Positions 34,661-44,293 of a stretch of DNA of 52,606 nt are shown one piece after another. The number at the start of each line of letters is the position of its first letter. Position 1 is the stretch's first letter. This DNA comes from Candidatus Aerophobota bacterium (lineage in GTDB: Bacteria > Aerophobota > Aerophobia > Aerophobales > JAGGXI01): positions 1-52,606 of the forward strand of contig JAGGXI010000085.1 in the NCBI GenBank assembly GCA_021163155.1. The letters run 5' to 3'. Under the pieces are notes generated by a model. That model worked only from the letters and a program-made list of their open reading frames with translations. It ran no database searches and was not told the DNA's origin. The translations under genes and the position numbers were made by a program.

Positions 34661-34991
34661 CCCTCTAATCCTGTTTTTTCACTCCTGCTTTTACGCAGGC
34701 TCTGAGCCTCGCGGCTACCAGTTTACTTCTCACTGTTTTGTTTTCCCTTTAATCCTTTAATCCTTTAATCCTTTAATCCTGTTTTTTTGCCTTTGTTTTC
34801 TCTTTATTTTCTTGTTTTTCCCTCTAATCCTCTAATCCTTTAATCCTTTAATCCTGTTTTTTCACTCCTGCTTTTTCACTCCTGCTTTTACGCAGGCTCT
34901 GAGCCTCGCGGCTACCAGTTTACTTCTCACTGTTTTGTTTTCCCTTTAATCCTTTAATCCTTTAATCCTTTAATCCTTTAATCCTGTTTTT
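34661..34991. repeat. Tandem duplication with REP-like unit and TAATCCTT octamer array
   Basis: A 112-bp block (34675-34786) recurs as 120 bp at 34872-34991; the copies differ by one extra TAATCCTT octamer. Each block holds a REP-like unit (CGCAGGCTCTGAGCCTCGCGG then CTACC), CACTGTTTTGTTTTCC, and four or five TAATCCTT units. The spacing between them (34787-34871) is another degenerate TAATCCTT region. The right copy supplies the end of radA (the last codons T-G-L-K-D-stop). It fills the 340-base disA-radA gap. No promoter for disA is recognisable in it. Confidence 0.85.
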
Positions 34992-36331
34992 ATCGCCTCT
35001 CTAACATTCCTTATTCCCGTTATCTTCATTTTGGAAAAATTCTTTATCTTTCTTAAAGATGACTGGGGAACAAGACTTTGAGTAAATCCCAGTTTAGCTG
35101 CTTCTTTTAACTTTCTTTCAATAAATCCCACCGCATGCATTTCTCCCCCCAAACCTATCTCTCCTATGGCTACAGCCTTTTTTAGAAAAGGCTTATTATT
35201 AAGACTTGAAGCAATAGATAAAGCTATTCCTAAATCACAGGAAGGTTCGCTCACTTTCATTCCCCCAGCTACATTTATGTAGACATCTTGATTGTAAAGA
35301 TGTAATCCCGCTCTTTTTTCAAGCACAGCCAGGAGCAGGCAAAGCCTGTTGTAGCTTATTCCTTGAGATATCCTGCGAGGAATGGGTAAATTTGAATTAG
35401 TTACCAGAGCCTGAATTTCTACTAAAAAAGAACGACTTCCCTCCATTGCGGGGACTATAATCCTACCTGGCAGATTTTCTTCTGGATAATAATCACTTAA
35501 AAATAGTTCTGAAGGATTGACAACCTCCTTTAATCCATCCTCTTCCATCTTAAATACTCCAATTTCTGAAGATGCTCCAAATCTATTTTTTACTGCTCGT
35601 AATATTCTATATTGATAACTCTTCTCTGATTCAAAATAGAGAACAGTGTCCACAATATGCTCTAATACTTTGGGACCAGCAATAGCTCCTTCTTTAGTAA
35701 CATGGCCTATTAAAAATATGGCTGTTTTTTCTTGTTTAGCTAATCTCATAAGATAGGTAGCAGATTCTCTTATCTGAGAGACAGAACCAGGGGAAGAAGT
35801 ATAGTCTTCTGTGAACATAGTTTGTATAGAATCTATAATTGCTACACCGGGTTTCAAATTATCAATCTGTTGAGCGATTGTCTCTATCTTAGTCTCAGAT
35901 GAGAGATAGAGATATGGGGAGTTTATTCCCAGGCGTGAAGCTCGCAATTTTGTTTGTTCTAATGATTCTTCTCCTGAGATATAAAGGACAGAAAAATTTG
36001 AAGAGCTCAATTTATCTCCCACTTCAAGTAAAAGCGTAGATTTTCCTATACCTGGTTCTCCTCCAATTAGTACAAGAGAGCCGGGAACCACCCCTCCTCC
36101 TAATATACGGTCAAATTCTTTTATATGAGTAGGATATCTTTTGCAGGCAGACTCCCCGATTTCAGTGATAGATTTAGGAATAGTTAAGGAAGAATCCATA
36201 GAAATATTCTTTTCTTTAATTCTTTCTTCTAAGAAACTATCCCATCTGCCGCATTCAGGACAGCGTCCTAACCATTTAAAGGATGAATAACCACAATTCT
36301 GACAGACAAATCTAATTTTTTCTTTTCCCAT
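34970..36331 (-). CDS. radA: DNA repair protein RadA
   Basis: 453 residues. The N-terminal zinc finger CQNCGYSSFKWLGRCPECGRW, Walker A GGEPGIGKSTLLLE, Walker B VAIIDSIQTM, RadA signature KNRFG (in LRAVKNRFGASSEIG) and the C-terminal Lon-protease-like domain (GGMKVSEPSCDLGIALSIASS, VAIGEIGLGGEMHAV) are all in place. RadA processes recombination intermediates as a hexameric branch-migration motor. The C-terminal TGLKD derives from the adjacent repeat array. The gene leads the minus-strand block down to cysS. Confidence 0.95.
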   Translation of the reverse strand: MGKEKIRFVCQNCGYSSFKWLGRCPECGRWDSFLEERIKEKNISMDSSLTIPKSITEIGESACKRYPTHIKEFDRILGGGVVPGSLVLIGGEPGIGKSTLLLEVGDKLSSSNFSVLYISGEESLEQTKLRASRLGINSPYLYLSSETKIETIAQQIDNLKPGVAIIDSIQTMFTEDYTSSPGSVSQIRESATYLMRLAKQEKTAIFLIGHVTKEGAIAGPKVLEHIVDTVLYFESEKSYQYRILRAVKNRFGASSEIGVFKMEEDGLKEVVNPSELFLSDYYPEENLPGRIIVPAMEGSRSFLVEIQALVTNSNLPIPRRISQGISYNRLCLLLAVLEKRAGLHLYNQDVYINVAGGMKVSEPSCDLGIALSIASSLNNKPFLKKAVAIGEIGLGGEMHAVGFIERKLKEAAKLGFTQSLVPQSSLRKIKNFSKMKITGIRNVREAIKTGLKD

Positions 36332-36507
36332 AGTGGTCTCTGATTTGAGGCGATTTAAGAACTCCTCTTCTTGTATTTTTAATCTATTTCAACCCACTTA
36401 TAGTTGTAATATTTATAGACAAATATTACTTTTGCCTACCTCAGGGACCAATAACCTCCTGAGTTTACACCATTCAACCTCAATATTTTGAGGTGTAGGG
36501 CTTAAAT

Positions 36508-36526
36508 TAGCCTACACGGTAGGCTA
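36508..36526. other. Perfect 8-bp hairpin
   Basis: TAGCCTAC (36508-36515), loop ACG, then GTAGGCTA (36519-36526). It lies in the radA-mreB intergenic region with no T-run on either side, so a terminator call is weak. A related imperfect arm, GTAGGGCTTAAATTAGCCTAC, overlaps it upstream. Confidence 0.5.
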
Positions 36527-36570
36527 TAAATGGTTATATTTGCCAATAGTTATGGTAAAGTTTTATTATA

Positions 36571-36667
36571 CGTAGGAGCGACTTTAGCCGTCATTTGCGT
36601 AGGGAATGATCGCGACCGTTCCCTGCTAAATCGGTGTAATCATTTTAAGAATCTGTGTAATCAGAGT
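36571..36667. repeat. Intergenic repeats (GTAGGAGCGACTTTAGCCG type and TAAATCGGTG copy 2)
   Basis: CGTAGGAGCGACTTTAGCCGTC, then an inverted pair AGGGAA (36601-36606)/TTCCCT (36619-36624) around ATCGCGAC. 36627-36665 matches the repeat at 13664-13702. With the hairpin at 36508 this accounts for much of the 336-base radA-mreB gap; the 36332-36507 stretch is AT-rich leader of radA with no sure promoter. Confidence 0.6.
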
Positions 36668-37660
36668 CTATTTTAATAGTTCTATGCTTTGCAAAGCTCT
36701 TCCTGCCCCAATAACTACACAGGTTGAAGGGTCATCAGCTAAGCAAGTGGTAATACTCGTTGTCTTTTCAATTAAACGGTCAAAATTTTTCAATAAGCTC
36801 CCGCCCCCTGTCATTACAATCCCTTTATTAATTATATCTGCTGCTAATTCAGGAGGTGTCTTTTCTAAAACTATTTTTACACCTTCTGTAATTGAAGATA
36901 AAGACTCAGATAAAGTTTTGCATATCTCTTCTGCTCTTATTTTTATTTTACGAGGCAGCCCGCTTACCAGGTCCCTTCCCTTTACCTCCATCTCCTCATT
37001 TTCAGAAGGAAAAATAGCATAACCTATTTTTTGTTTTATAGACTCAGCAGTATTGTCGCCTATAGCTAAATTGTAACATTTCCTCATATACCTTTGAATG
37101 GCTTCATCAAACTCATTACTTCCTACACGGAGAGATTCTCCTACTACAATTTTTCCTAATGAGAGAACAGCAATATCAGTTGTCCCTCCTCCTACATCTA
37201 TAATCATATTCCCTTCAGGTATTGCGATATCTATATTTGCTCCTATTGCTGCTGCTTTAGGCTCCTCGATAAGGAAAACTTTTTTACATCCAATTCGCAA
37301 AGCACATCTTTTAATAGCTCTTCTTTCTACAGAAGTTGCTGTTGTGGGAACGCATATCATAAGATAAGGTGGAAAAAAGGTCCATCTTCCATAAATTTTA
37401 TTAATATAAAATTTAAGCATACTTTCTATAATATCATAATCAGCAATTACCCCATCCTTCATGGGTTTCACAGCAACGATGCTGGACGGTGTCTTGCCCA
37501 GCATTTTTTTAGCCTCTTCTCCAATGGCTAAGACTTTATTGTTCTCCTTGTTTATAGATACTACAGAAGGTTCATTAAATACAACTCCTTTTCCTTCAAC
37601 ATAAACTAATATGGTTGTTGTTCCTAAATCTATTCCTACTTTCTTAGATACAGAAAACAT
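36668..37660 (-). CDS. mreB: Rod-shape determining protein MreB
   Basis: 330 residues, actin/Hsp70 fold. Phosphate 1 loop KVGIDLGTTTILVYVEGKGVV, the MreB sequence NEPSVVSI, PMKDGVIADYD, phosphate 2 loop MIIDVGGGTTDIAVLS, and GGGSLLKNFDRLI for the adenosine site are clear. MreB forms membrane filaments that guide elongation. No mreC/mreD follow; the gene is 1 base after murA, so the cluster is for wall synthesis. Confidence 0.93.
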   Translation of the reverse strand: MFSVSKKVGIDLGTTTILVYVEGKGVVFNEPSVVSINKENNKVLAIGEEAKKMLGKTPSSIVAVKPMKDGVIADYDIIESMLKFYINKIYGRWTFFPPYLMICVPTTATSVERRAIKRCALRIGCKKVFLIEEPKAAAIGANIDIAIPEGNMIIDVGGGTTDIAVLSLGKIVVGESLRVGSNEFDEAIQRYMRKCYNLAIGDNTAESIKQKIGYAIFPSENEEMEVKGRDLVSGLPRKIKIRAEEICKTLSESLSSITEGVKIVLEKTPPELAADIINKGIVMTGGGSLLKNFDRLIEKTTSITTCLADDPSTCVVIGAGRALQSIELLK

Positions 37661-37661
37661 T

Positions 37662-38918
37662 TTATTCTTTCATCCTGAAAATATTTGCTCCCAATTTAGA
37701 TAATCTCTCTTCAATTCTTTCATGACCTCTGTCGATATGGTAAATATTATGAACTTCGGTTACTCCTTTAGCAGCTAATCCAGCTAAAATAAGGGCTGTT
37801 CCTCCTCTTATATCAGAAGCTACAATAGAGGTTCCTTGCAAGAAAGAAGCTCCTTTTATTAGGACTACATCTTTTTTTCTTTCAATATCTGCTCCCATTT
37901 TCCGCAACTCAGAGATATGAGTAAATCTATTCTTAAAGATAGTTTCTACGATTACACTAACTCCTTGAGCTAAACAAGCAAGAGTAGTTATTTGAGGTTG
38001 AATGTCCGTAGGAAAACCAGGATATGGAAGAGTCTTTATTTTTATTGGTTTCCATACGTTCTCTTTTTTAATCTTTACCTCATTATCGCTAACTTCTATA
38101 TTTACACCCATCTCTCTTAATTTTGCAAGAGGCGTTTTTAAGTGATCTGCACGAATTCCTTCTATTGTTACCTCTCCTCTGGTTATAATGCCTGCTATTA
38201 TAAAAGTTCCCGCTTCTATACGATCAGGAATTATAGAGTAAATTACCGGATAGAGCTCTTTTACCCCTTCAACTTTAATTAATTTATCCCCTATCCTTTC
38301 TATCTTTGCTCCCATTTTTTTTAAAAAATTAATTAAATCAATCACTTCTGGAGAACAAGAAGCATTGTTAATCAAGGTTATTCCTTTCGCTAAGGATGCA
38401 GCAAGTAGTAAATTTTCCGTAGCACCTACACTGGGAAGATTTAAAGAGATATTATTTCCTTTAAGTCCTTTTTTAGCGTGAGCCTCAATATATCCGTTCT
38501 TTGTCTCTATTTCAGCTCCTAATTTTTTCAACCCTTCAAGGTGTAAATTTACCGGCCTTGTGCCTATATTGCAACCTCCAGGAAGAGGAACTCGAACATA
38601 TCCAAAACGAGCCAACATTGGGCCTAATATTAAAATGGAAGCTCTCAGCCTTTTAGCTAAATCGTAAGGAGCTTCATGGCAGGAAAGTTTTTCTGTGTTA
38701 ATCTCTAAAACAGCATCTTCCCTTTTTACCTCGGCTCCCAATTTTTCTAATACTTCTGCCATAGCTGTAATATCTGTTAGACGAGGAATATTTTTGAGTC
38801 GAGAACTTCCTTTTGTTAATAGGCACCCAGCCATTAAAGGAAGAGCTGAATTTTTTGCTCCCTGCACTCGAATCTTTCCTTTTAGAGGAACTCCTCCCTG
38901 AATAATAAATTTTTCCAC
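37662..38918 (-). CDS. murA: UDP-N-acetylglucosamine 1-carboxyvinyltransferase
   Basis: 418 residues. N-terminal QGAKNSALPLMAGCLL, catalytic Cys C116 in LPGGCNIGTRPVNLH (so the enzyme is expected to be sensitive to fosfomycin), GATENLLLAASLAKG, and PDRIEAGTFIIAG. It commits UDP-GlcNAc to peptidoglycan. It is encoded 9 bases after the SurA-like gene and 1 base before mreB. Confidence 0.95.
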   Translation of the reverse strand: MEKFIIQGGVPLKGKIRVQGAKNSALPLMAGCLLTKGSSRLKNIPRLTDITAMAEVLEKLGAEVKREDAVLEINTEKLSCHEAPYDLAKRLRASILILGPMLARFGYVRVPLPGGCNIGTRPVNLHLEGLKKLGAEIETKNGYIEAHAKKGLKGNNISLNLPSVGATENLLLAASLAKGITLINNASCSPEVIDLINFLKKMGAKIERIGDKLIKVEGVKELYPVIYSIIPDRIEAGTFIIAGIITRGEVTIEGIRADHLKTPLAKLREMGVNIEVSDNEVKIKKENVWKPIKIKTLPYPGFPTDIQPQITTLACLAQGVSVIVETIFKNRFTHISELRKMGADIERKKDVVLIKGASFLQGTSIVASDIRGGTALILAGLAAKGVTEVHNIYHIDRGHERIEERLSKLGANIFRMKE

Positions 38919-38927
38919 TTTCTCCCC

Positions 38928-39848
38928 TTATTTTGCGATAATTCTTATCTCTGCTTTAGATTTTACCTCTTTTAGCCACCTCTTTAAATGTTCTTTGATT
39001 TTCTCTCTTTTTAGATAATCTTCTATTCTCTTTTCCCATTCGGCAAAAAGAAGTTTTTTTGTTCCTTTTAATTGAATAATTCGATAAGAATCCCCCCTTT
39101 CTTTTATAATTTTTATTCCTCCATTTTTTAAAGAGAGCATCTCCTCTCTTAAGTCGGGTTTTATATCTCTAAGACTAAGCCAAATGCCTTCTTCATTTCT
39201 TTCACTTAAGGAAGAGAGAGTGTCCTTTAACTGATTTTCACTCTTTACTATAATCTGGACTATTTTAACCTTTTCTGTTTTCTCTAACTCATCTTGATAT
39301 TCTTGATAAAAGTCTTCGATTCCTTTTTTATCTCCTTCTCCCTGTAAATACTGTTTTAATTTAAAGTAAAAAATTTTTATATCTTCTTTCTTTATATTTA
39401 TATTTTTTTCTATCTCTTTTTTATGGCGAGAGAGCACTCCATTTGAGAGAACTATATTCCCCCATACTCTTTTAATCTCATCTACAGATATATGTTTTTT
39501 AATCTCTTTAAATTCCTCTTCTGAAAATCGTCTTTTAAAGTCAGAGAAAATTTTCTCTTTTATATCAGAGGTTAAAGTTAATCCTTCCTTTTCTGCTTCC
39601 TGTAGAAGTAAATTCTCTTCTATCATCTGTTCTAAAGCTATCCTTCTTAAATTCTCTTTATTCTTTAGTTCCCATTCGCTTTTTCTAAGGAATATTTCGT
39701 TTTCCAGTTCTTTTTCCGTGATAATTTTTCCATTAACCGAGGCTATAACCTTATCTATAATTTCTTCAGAATTACCCATAATGAAAGTTATGCCTATTAA
39801 AAGAGAGCTAACTATCCCTATTGTTACTATCTTCTGCTTTATTTTCAT
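38928..39848 (-). CDS. SurA-N-type periplasmic chaperone without a clear PPIase domain
   Basis: 306 residues from the ATG at 39848 (the frame opens at TTG 39866, but ATG has AGG 8 bases upstream). A signal/membrane segment (KIVTIGIVSSLLIGITFIM) without a lipobox Cys comes first. A SurA N-terminal domain follows (IIDKVIASVNGKIITEKELENE, LEQMIEENLLLQEAEKEGL). The place of the parvulin PPIase domain (about 185-275) shows only a loose match (KVKIVQIIVKSENQLKDTL, GGIKIIKERGDSYRIIQLKG). It probably escorts envelope proteins. Confidence 0.75.
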   Translation of the reverse strand: MKIKQKIVTIGIVSSLLIGITFIMGNSEEIIDKVIASVNGKIITEKELENEIFLRKSEWELKNKENLRRIALEQMIEENLLLQEAEKEGLTLTSDIKEKIFSDFKRRFSEEEFKEIKKHISVDEIKRVWGNIVLSNGVLSRHKKEIEKNINIKKEDIKIFYFKLKQYLQGEGDKKGIEDFYQEYQDELEKTEKVKIVQIIVKSENQLKDTLSSLSERNEEGIWLSLRDIKPDLREEMLSLKNGGIKIIKERGDSYRIIQLKGTKKLLFAEWEKRIEDYLKREKIKEHLKRWLKEVKSKAEIRIIAK

Positions 39849-39904
39849 AATTGAACCTATATTCAACGATTTGGGTCCTGTGCGTTGAGGTTGTCCTTTC
39901 TTAG

Positions 39905-39990
39905 TGAATAGTGAGTGGTAAATGGTGAGTAGAAAAATATTGAGTTCAGCCTCTTTTTGCTATTCACTGTTCACTTTTTGCTATTCACTG
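39905..39990. repeat. Short purine-rich repeats between mfd and the SurA-like gene
   Basis: On the minus strand CAGTGAATAGCAAAAAGTGAA is directly repeated (about 39953-39993), and GTGAATAGTGAGTGGTAAATGG occurs at 39905-39926. They begin at the mfd stop codon. Nothing else is seen in this 125-base gap. Confidence 0.6.
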
Positions 39991-39991
39991 T

Positions 39992-42900
39992 CTATAATAC
40001 TACATTTTTTAACTTTTGTAAAACTCTTCTTAAAGAGATAAATAATTCCCTTCCTTCTCCTTGTTTAAGAATAATTAGATTTCTTTCATCAAAAGGTAAA
40101 GGTTGCACTTCAGGCCAAAGGCTTTTTTTTATTTTTTCCCGTCTATCTCTTGTGAGAGGATTAAATGAGGAAAAATTAGCCCAAATTTTAGAACCATCAC
40201 TTCTTAAGGAAGTGATACCTAAACTTTTTACTATAATTTTTATGTTTAGTAGTTCAACTAAATTGTTGACTTCTTCAGGCAGAGGCCCATAGCAATCACG
40301 CATTCTTTCCTTAAATTTTAAAATCTCTTCTTCGTTTTTTATTTCTCCTATTGTTCGATAGAGCTCAAATCTTTGCTCTTCATAGGGAACATAGGAAGAA
40401 GGAATCCTGGCTTCTATCCCCAAATTCAAATTTACAGGGAAGGATGGATGTATCTTCTCTCCTTTTAATTTTTTAATCTCTTCAGATAAAAGTTGTGAAT
40501 AAAGAGTAAATCCTACAGCTACTATATGACCATGCTGCTCTTTCCCAAGGAGGTTCCCTGCTCCTCTCATTTCAAGGTCCTGCATAGCTATATGAAACCC
40601 AGAACCTGCTTCCTTGAATTGACTGATAATCTCTAACCTTTTTTTAGCTTCTTCAGTAAGCACTTTTGCTGGGTTGAATAGAAAATAAGCGTATCCTTTT
40701 AGTTTGCCTCTGCCTACTCTTCCTCTTAATTGATAAAGTTCAGCTAAACCAAATTGTTCTGCATTTTCTACAATAAGGGTATTGACATTAGGCATATCAA
40801 TGCCTGATTCAATGATGGTAGTGCAAACTAATATATCGAACTTTTTTTCTAAAAAATCTCTGGTAACCTTTTCCAGTTGTTTTGTGGGCATCCTTCCGTG
40901 AGAGATAGCTATAGAGGCCTCAGGGATTAATGTTCTTATTTTTTCAGCAATTTTGTAAATATTATTTATTCTGTTATAAAGATAGAAGACTTGACCATGA
41001 CGTTCCAATTCTTTGTATATTGCCTCTTTTATTAATTCATCATCGTATTCCCTGACCAAGATTCCTATATTTTTTCTCTCTTGCGGTGGAGTAAGCATCA
41101 TACTTACCGGTCTTATACCCATCAGAGACATATAAAGGGAACGGGGAATAGGGGTAGCGCTAAGGGTTAATACATCTACCGATTTTTTAAATTCTCTTAG
41201 TCTCTTTTTATGAAGAACACCAAATTTTTGTTCCTCATCAATGATTATTAGCCCTAAATCCTTGAAATTTATATCTTTTTGGATTAATCTATGTGTCCCA
41301 ATTACGATATCTACTTTCCCCTTCTTTAGATTCTCAATAATTTCCTTCTGTTTTAGAGGAGTTTGAAAACGTGAAAGCATCTCTATATTTATAGGATAAG
41401 CGGCCATTCTTTCGGTAAAAGTCCGATAATGCTGTTCCACAAGAATAGTAGTAGGAGCAAGAATAGCCACCTGTTTATTATCCATTACTGCTTTAAAAGA
41501 TGCTCGTAGAGCCACTTCTGTTTTTCCATATCCAGCATCTCCACAAAGGAGTCTATCCATAGGATGAGGATCTTCCATATCCCGCTTTATTTCCTGGATA
41601 GACTTTAGCTGGTCTGATGTCTCCATATAAGGAAAAGAGGCTTCAAATTTTAGTTGCCAGCTTGTATCAAGAGAAAAAGAATGTCCAGAAACCACTTTTC
41701 GGGCAGAGTAAAGCTTTAGAAGAGAAGAAGCAATTTCTTGGACTGCTTTTTTTATCCCTTGCTTAGTTTGACGCCATCGCCCTCCCTCTAAGCTATAAAT
41801 AGGAGGAGGAGAGTTAGAGTCTCCCATATATTTATGAAGACGGTCTAATTGATCTATAGGAACATAAAGACGATCAGACCCTTTGTAATTAATTTGGAAA
41901 TAATCACATTTTTTTTCTTCTACTTTTAATGTCTTAATTCCGTTAAATTTTCCTATTCCATAATCGATGTGCACTACATAATCACCCTTTTGAAGTTCTC
42001 CCCATTTTTTTATCTTCTTCTCTTCCGGATAAGTCCATCTTTTTCTTCTCTCCTTGTATCGTTTAAAAATATCTTCATCAGTAATAAAAATCTGTTTTGT
42101 TTCTTTAATAATAAATCCTTCTCTTATATCTCCTAAAGTAATAACAGGAGAAGGAAAATCCTTAAGTATAGAGAAGTTTCCCAATAAAGGTATTTTTATT
42201 CCTTCTTCTTCAAATAATTCCTTTAGTCTTTCTCCTTGTCCTTGATTGGAGGTTAATAGAACAATTTTATATCCTACAGCTACCCATTTTTTAATATCTT
42301 GAGCTAATAATTCAAAATGTCCTTGATAAGAGGGTATAGAAGAACAGGATAAAGAAAGAATGCGTTGCGGTCTCATCCATGAAGTTTTTTGAAAAAGTGT
42401 AGAAAGATAAAGATGAGGTCTCTTCAAAAGAGAATTAAATTCTTCAATCTCTGTGCCTTTCCAGTTTTTTATCTCATTATCGATGTTTTTTGGTTCATTG
42501 AAAATGATAATTGTAGATGAGGGAAGAATTTGAGATAAAAGAAAGGGTTTTTCTTCTTCATTAATTAAAAGTTTATCGTCGCGAGAAGATAAAATAACCT
42601 CGTCTCTTTTTTTAATAGAATATTGGCTTAATGGGTCAAACTCACGAATAGATTCTATTCTTTCTCCAAAGAGTTCAATTCTTATAGGATGAGGATAAAA
42701 AAATGAATAAAAATCTATAATTCCTCCTCTGTAAGAATAATCTCCTTGCTCTTCAACTAAGGGAGAAAAAGTGTATCCCTTTTTTACCAACTGTTGAAGT
42801 AAAGCATCTCGAGAAATTATCTGATGATTGGAGAGAAGAAAGGAACTCTTATCTAAAATAGAAGGGGAGGGTATTCTTTGACGAAGAGCATTAATAGAAG

Positions 42901-43210
42901 TTACTATTAAGATATTATCTTTCTTACTATTTAATTGACGTAGAAGAACAAGACGTTTTCCTTCTTTATCTTTTTCTCTTAAGGGGAAAAGATAAATATT
43001 TTTATCTTTTGGCAAAAAAGTATTTAAATCTTGTTGAATATCTTCTGCCTCATCCTGAGTGGAAGTAATAAATAATAAAAAATTCCCCTTCTTTCTTAAT
43101 AAAGCTACCTCAAATACTGCAACCTCTTTTGTTAACCCATATACCCAGAGAGATAAATTCTTTTCTCCCGGTTGTTTCCCAAAAAAGACATTAAATTTAT
43201 TTTTTAACAC
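39992..43210 (-). CDS. mfd: Transcription-repair coupling factor Mfd
   Basis: 1072 residues from a GTG start. It contains the N-terminal UvrB-homology part (QGDYSYRGGIIDFYSFFYPHPIRIELFG), the RNA-polymerase-interacting CarD-like RID (GDYVVHIDYGIGKFNGI), the helicase domains with Walker A CGDAGYGKTEVALRA, DEEQ (motif II), TLSATPIPRSLYMSLMGIR, GRVGRGKLKGYAYFLF (motif VI), and a C-terminal TRCF domain. It moves stalled RNA polymerase off damaged templates and recruits UvrA. It overlaps prfA by 14 bases. No unusual features except moderate length. Confidence 0.96.
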   Translation of the reverse strand: MLKNKFNVFFGKQPGEKNLSLWVYGLTKEVAVFEVALLRKKGNFLLFITSTQDEAEDIQQDLNTFLPKDKNIYLFPLREKDKEGKRLVLLRQLNSKKDNILIVTSINALRQRIPSPSILDKSSFLLSNHQIISRDALLQQLVKKGYTFSPLVEEQGDYSYRGGIIDFYSFFYPHPIRIELFGERIESIREFDPLSQYSIKKRDEVILSSRDDKLLINEEEKPFLLSQILPSSTIIIFNEPKNIDNEIKNWKGTEIEEFNSLLKRPHLYLSTLFQKTSWMRPQRILSLSCSSIPSYQGHFELLAQDIKKWVAVGYKIVLLTSNQGQGERLKELFEEEGIKIPLLGNFSILKDFPSPVITLGDIREGFIIKETKQIFITDEDIFKRYKERRKRWTYPEEKKIKKWGELQKGDYVVHIDYGIGKFNGIKTLKVEEKKCDYFQINYKGSDRLYVPIDQLDRLHKYMGDSNSPPPIYSLEGGRWRQTKQGIKKAVQEIASSLLKLYSARKVVSGHSFSLDTSWQLKFEASFPYMETSDQLKSIQEIKRDMEDPHPMDRLLCGDAGYGKTEVALRASFKAVMDNKQVAILAPTTILVEQHYRTFTERMAAYPINIEMLSRFQTPLKQKEIIENLKKGKVDIVIGTHRLIQKDINFKDLGLIIIDEEQKFGVLHKKRLREFKKSVDVLTLSATPIPRSLYMSLMGIRPVSMMLTPPQERKNIGILVREYDDELIKEAIYKELERHGQVFYLYNRINNIYKIAEKIRTLIPEASIAISHGRMPTKQLEKVTRDFLEKKFDILVCTTIIESGIDMPNVNTLIVENAEQFGLAELYQLRGRVGRGKLKGYAYFLFNPAKVLTEEAKKRLEIISQFKEAGSGFHIAMQDLEMRGAGNLLGKEQHGHIVAVGFTLYSQLLSEEIKKLKGEKIHPSFPVNLNLGIEARIPSSYVPYEEQRFELYRTIGEIKNEEEILKFKERMRDCYGPLPEEVNNLVELLNIKIIVKSLGITSLRSDGSKIWANFSSFNPLTRDRREKIKKSLWPEVQPLPFDERNLIILKQGEGRELFISLRRVLQKLKNVVL

Positions 43211-44273
43211 TTACAGTTTTTTTCTCTTTTAGCCCCCTCTGGAGAGATTGAACTAAATTATCCATATCTCCATTTAATATATTCTCTAAATTATGTAAAG
43301 TTAAATGAATACGATGGTCAGTTACTCTCCCTTGAGGAAAGTTATATGTTCTGATACGCTCTGCTCTTTCTCCTTTTCCAATTTGAGTTTTTCTTTGTTC
43401 AGAGATTTTCTTTTGTTGTTCAAACTCTTTATTTTGAAGGAGTTTAGCTCGCAAGAAACGCATAGCTTTAGCTTTATTTTGGTGTTGGGATCGCTCATCC
43501 TGACATTGAACTACAATTCCTGTAGGCTGATGGGTGATTCTTATTGCTGAATCGGTAACATTCACATGCTGGCCCCCTGCTCCTTGAGAATGAAATGTAT
43601 CTATCCGTAAATCTTCAGGATTCACTTCTACTTCTATTTCCTTTGGCTCAGGAAGAACAGCTACAGTAACAGTGGAGGTGTGAATTCGTCCGCTGGATTC
43701 AGTTATGGGAACTCTCTGTACTCGATGCACTCCACTTTCATGGCAAAGGTTTTTAAATACATCTTTTCCTTCCACAGCAAAGATAATTTCTCGAAAGCCC
43801 CCCCTCTCAGTAGGGCGAAGAGTAATATTTTCTGTTCTCCATTTCTTTTTCTCTCCAAAACGAATATACATTTTATAGAGATCCGCTGCAAACAAGGATG
43901 CTTCTTCACCTCCTGTTCCTGCTCTAATTTCCATAATTACATTCCTTTTAGAGTATTTGTCTTCTTCAGCAAAAGATTCTTCTAACTCTTTTTTTATCTT
44001 TTTTAGCTCTTCATTTAACCTGTTTTTTTCTTCTTTAGCTAACTCTTTAACCTCATCTTCTTCTTCTTCATCTTTAAGAATCTCGTCCATTTTTTTCATT
44101 TCTTCAGCGATTTCTTTATCTTTTCTCCAGAGAAAGACTATTTTTTCAAGTTTCTTATATTCTTTACTATATTTCTCTAGTAAATGAGTATTCTTGAGGG
44201 TTTCAGCCTGCAATAACAGATTTTTTAACTCTTTGTATCTGCTTTCTATTTTATCTAATTTTTCATTATCCAT
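43197..44273 (-). CDS. prfA: Peptide chain release factor 1
   Basis: 358 residues. The stop-codon recognition loop reads VPITESSGRIHTS; the tripeptide is P-I-T (consensus P-x-T, usually PAT or PVT), marking RF1 (UAA/UAG) rather than RF2. The catalytic GGQ is in DTFHSQGAGGQHVNVTDSAIR. The N-terminal Lys/Glu-rich coiled coil is typical. A strong promoter lies 21 bases upstream, so the transcript leader is very short (about 14 nt), with AAGGA as Shine-Dalgarno. Confidence 0.95.
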   Translation of the reverse strand: MDNEKLDKIESRYKELKNLLLQAETLKNTHLLEKYSKEYKKLEKIVFLWRKDKEIAEEMKKMDEILKDEEEEDEVKELAKEEKNRLNEELKKIKKELEESFAEEDKYSKRNVIMEIRAGTGGEEASLFAADLYKMYIRFGEKKKWRTENITLRPTERGGFREIIFAVEGKDVFKNLCHESGVHRVQRVPITESSGRIHTSTVTVAVLPEPKEIEVEVNPEDLRIDTFHSQGAGGQHVNVTDSAIRITHQPTGIVVQCQDERSQHQNKAKAMRFLRAKLLQNKEFEQQKKISEQRKTQIGKGERAERIRTYNFPQGRVTDHRIHLTLHNLENILNGDMDNLVQSLQRGLKEKKTVSVKK

Positions 44274-44293
44274 AGCTTCTTTTTCCTTAATTA

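Noticed and set aside
36508-36526. Rho-independent terminator
   Set aside because: The stem is perfect but neither side has a T-run, so a terminator call is not supported.
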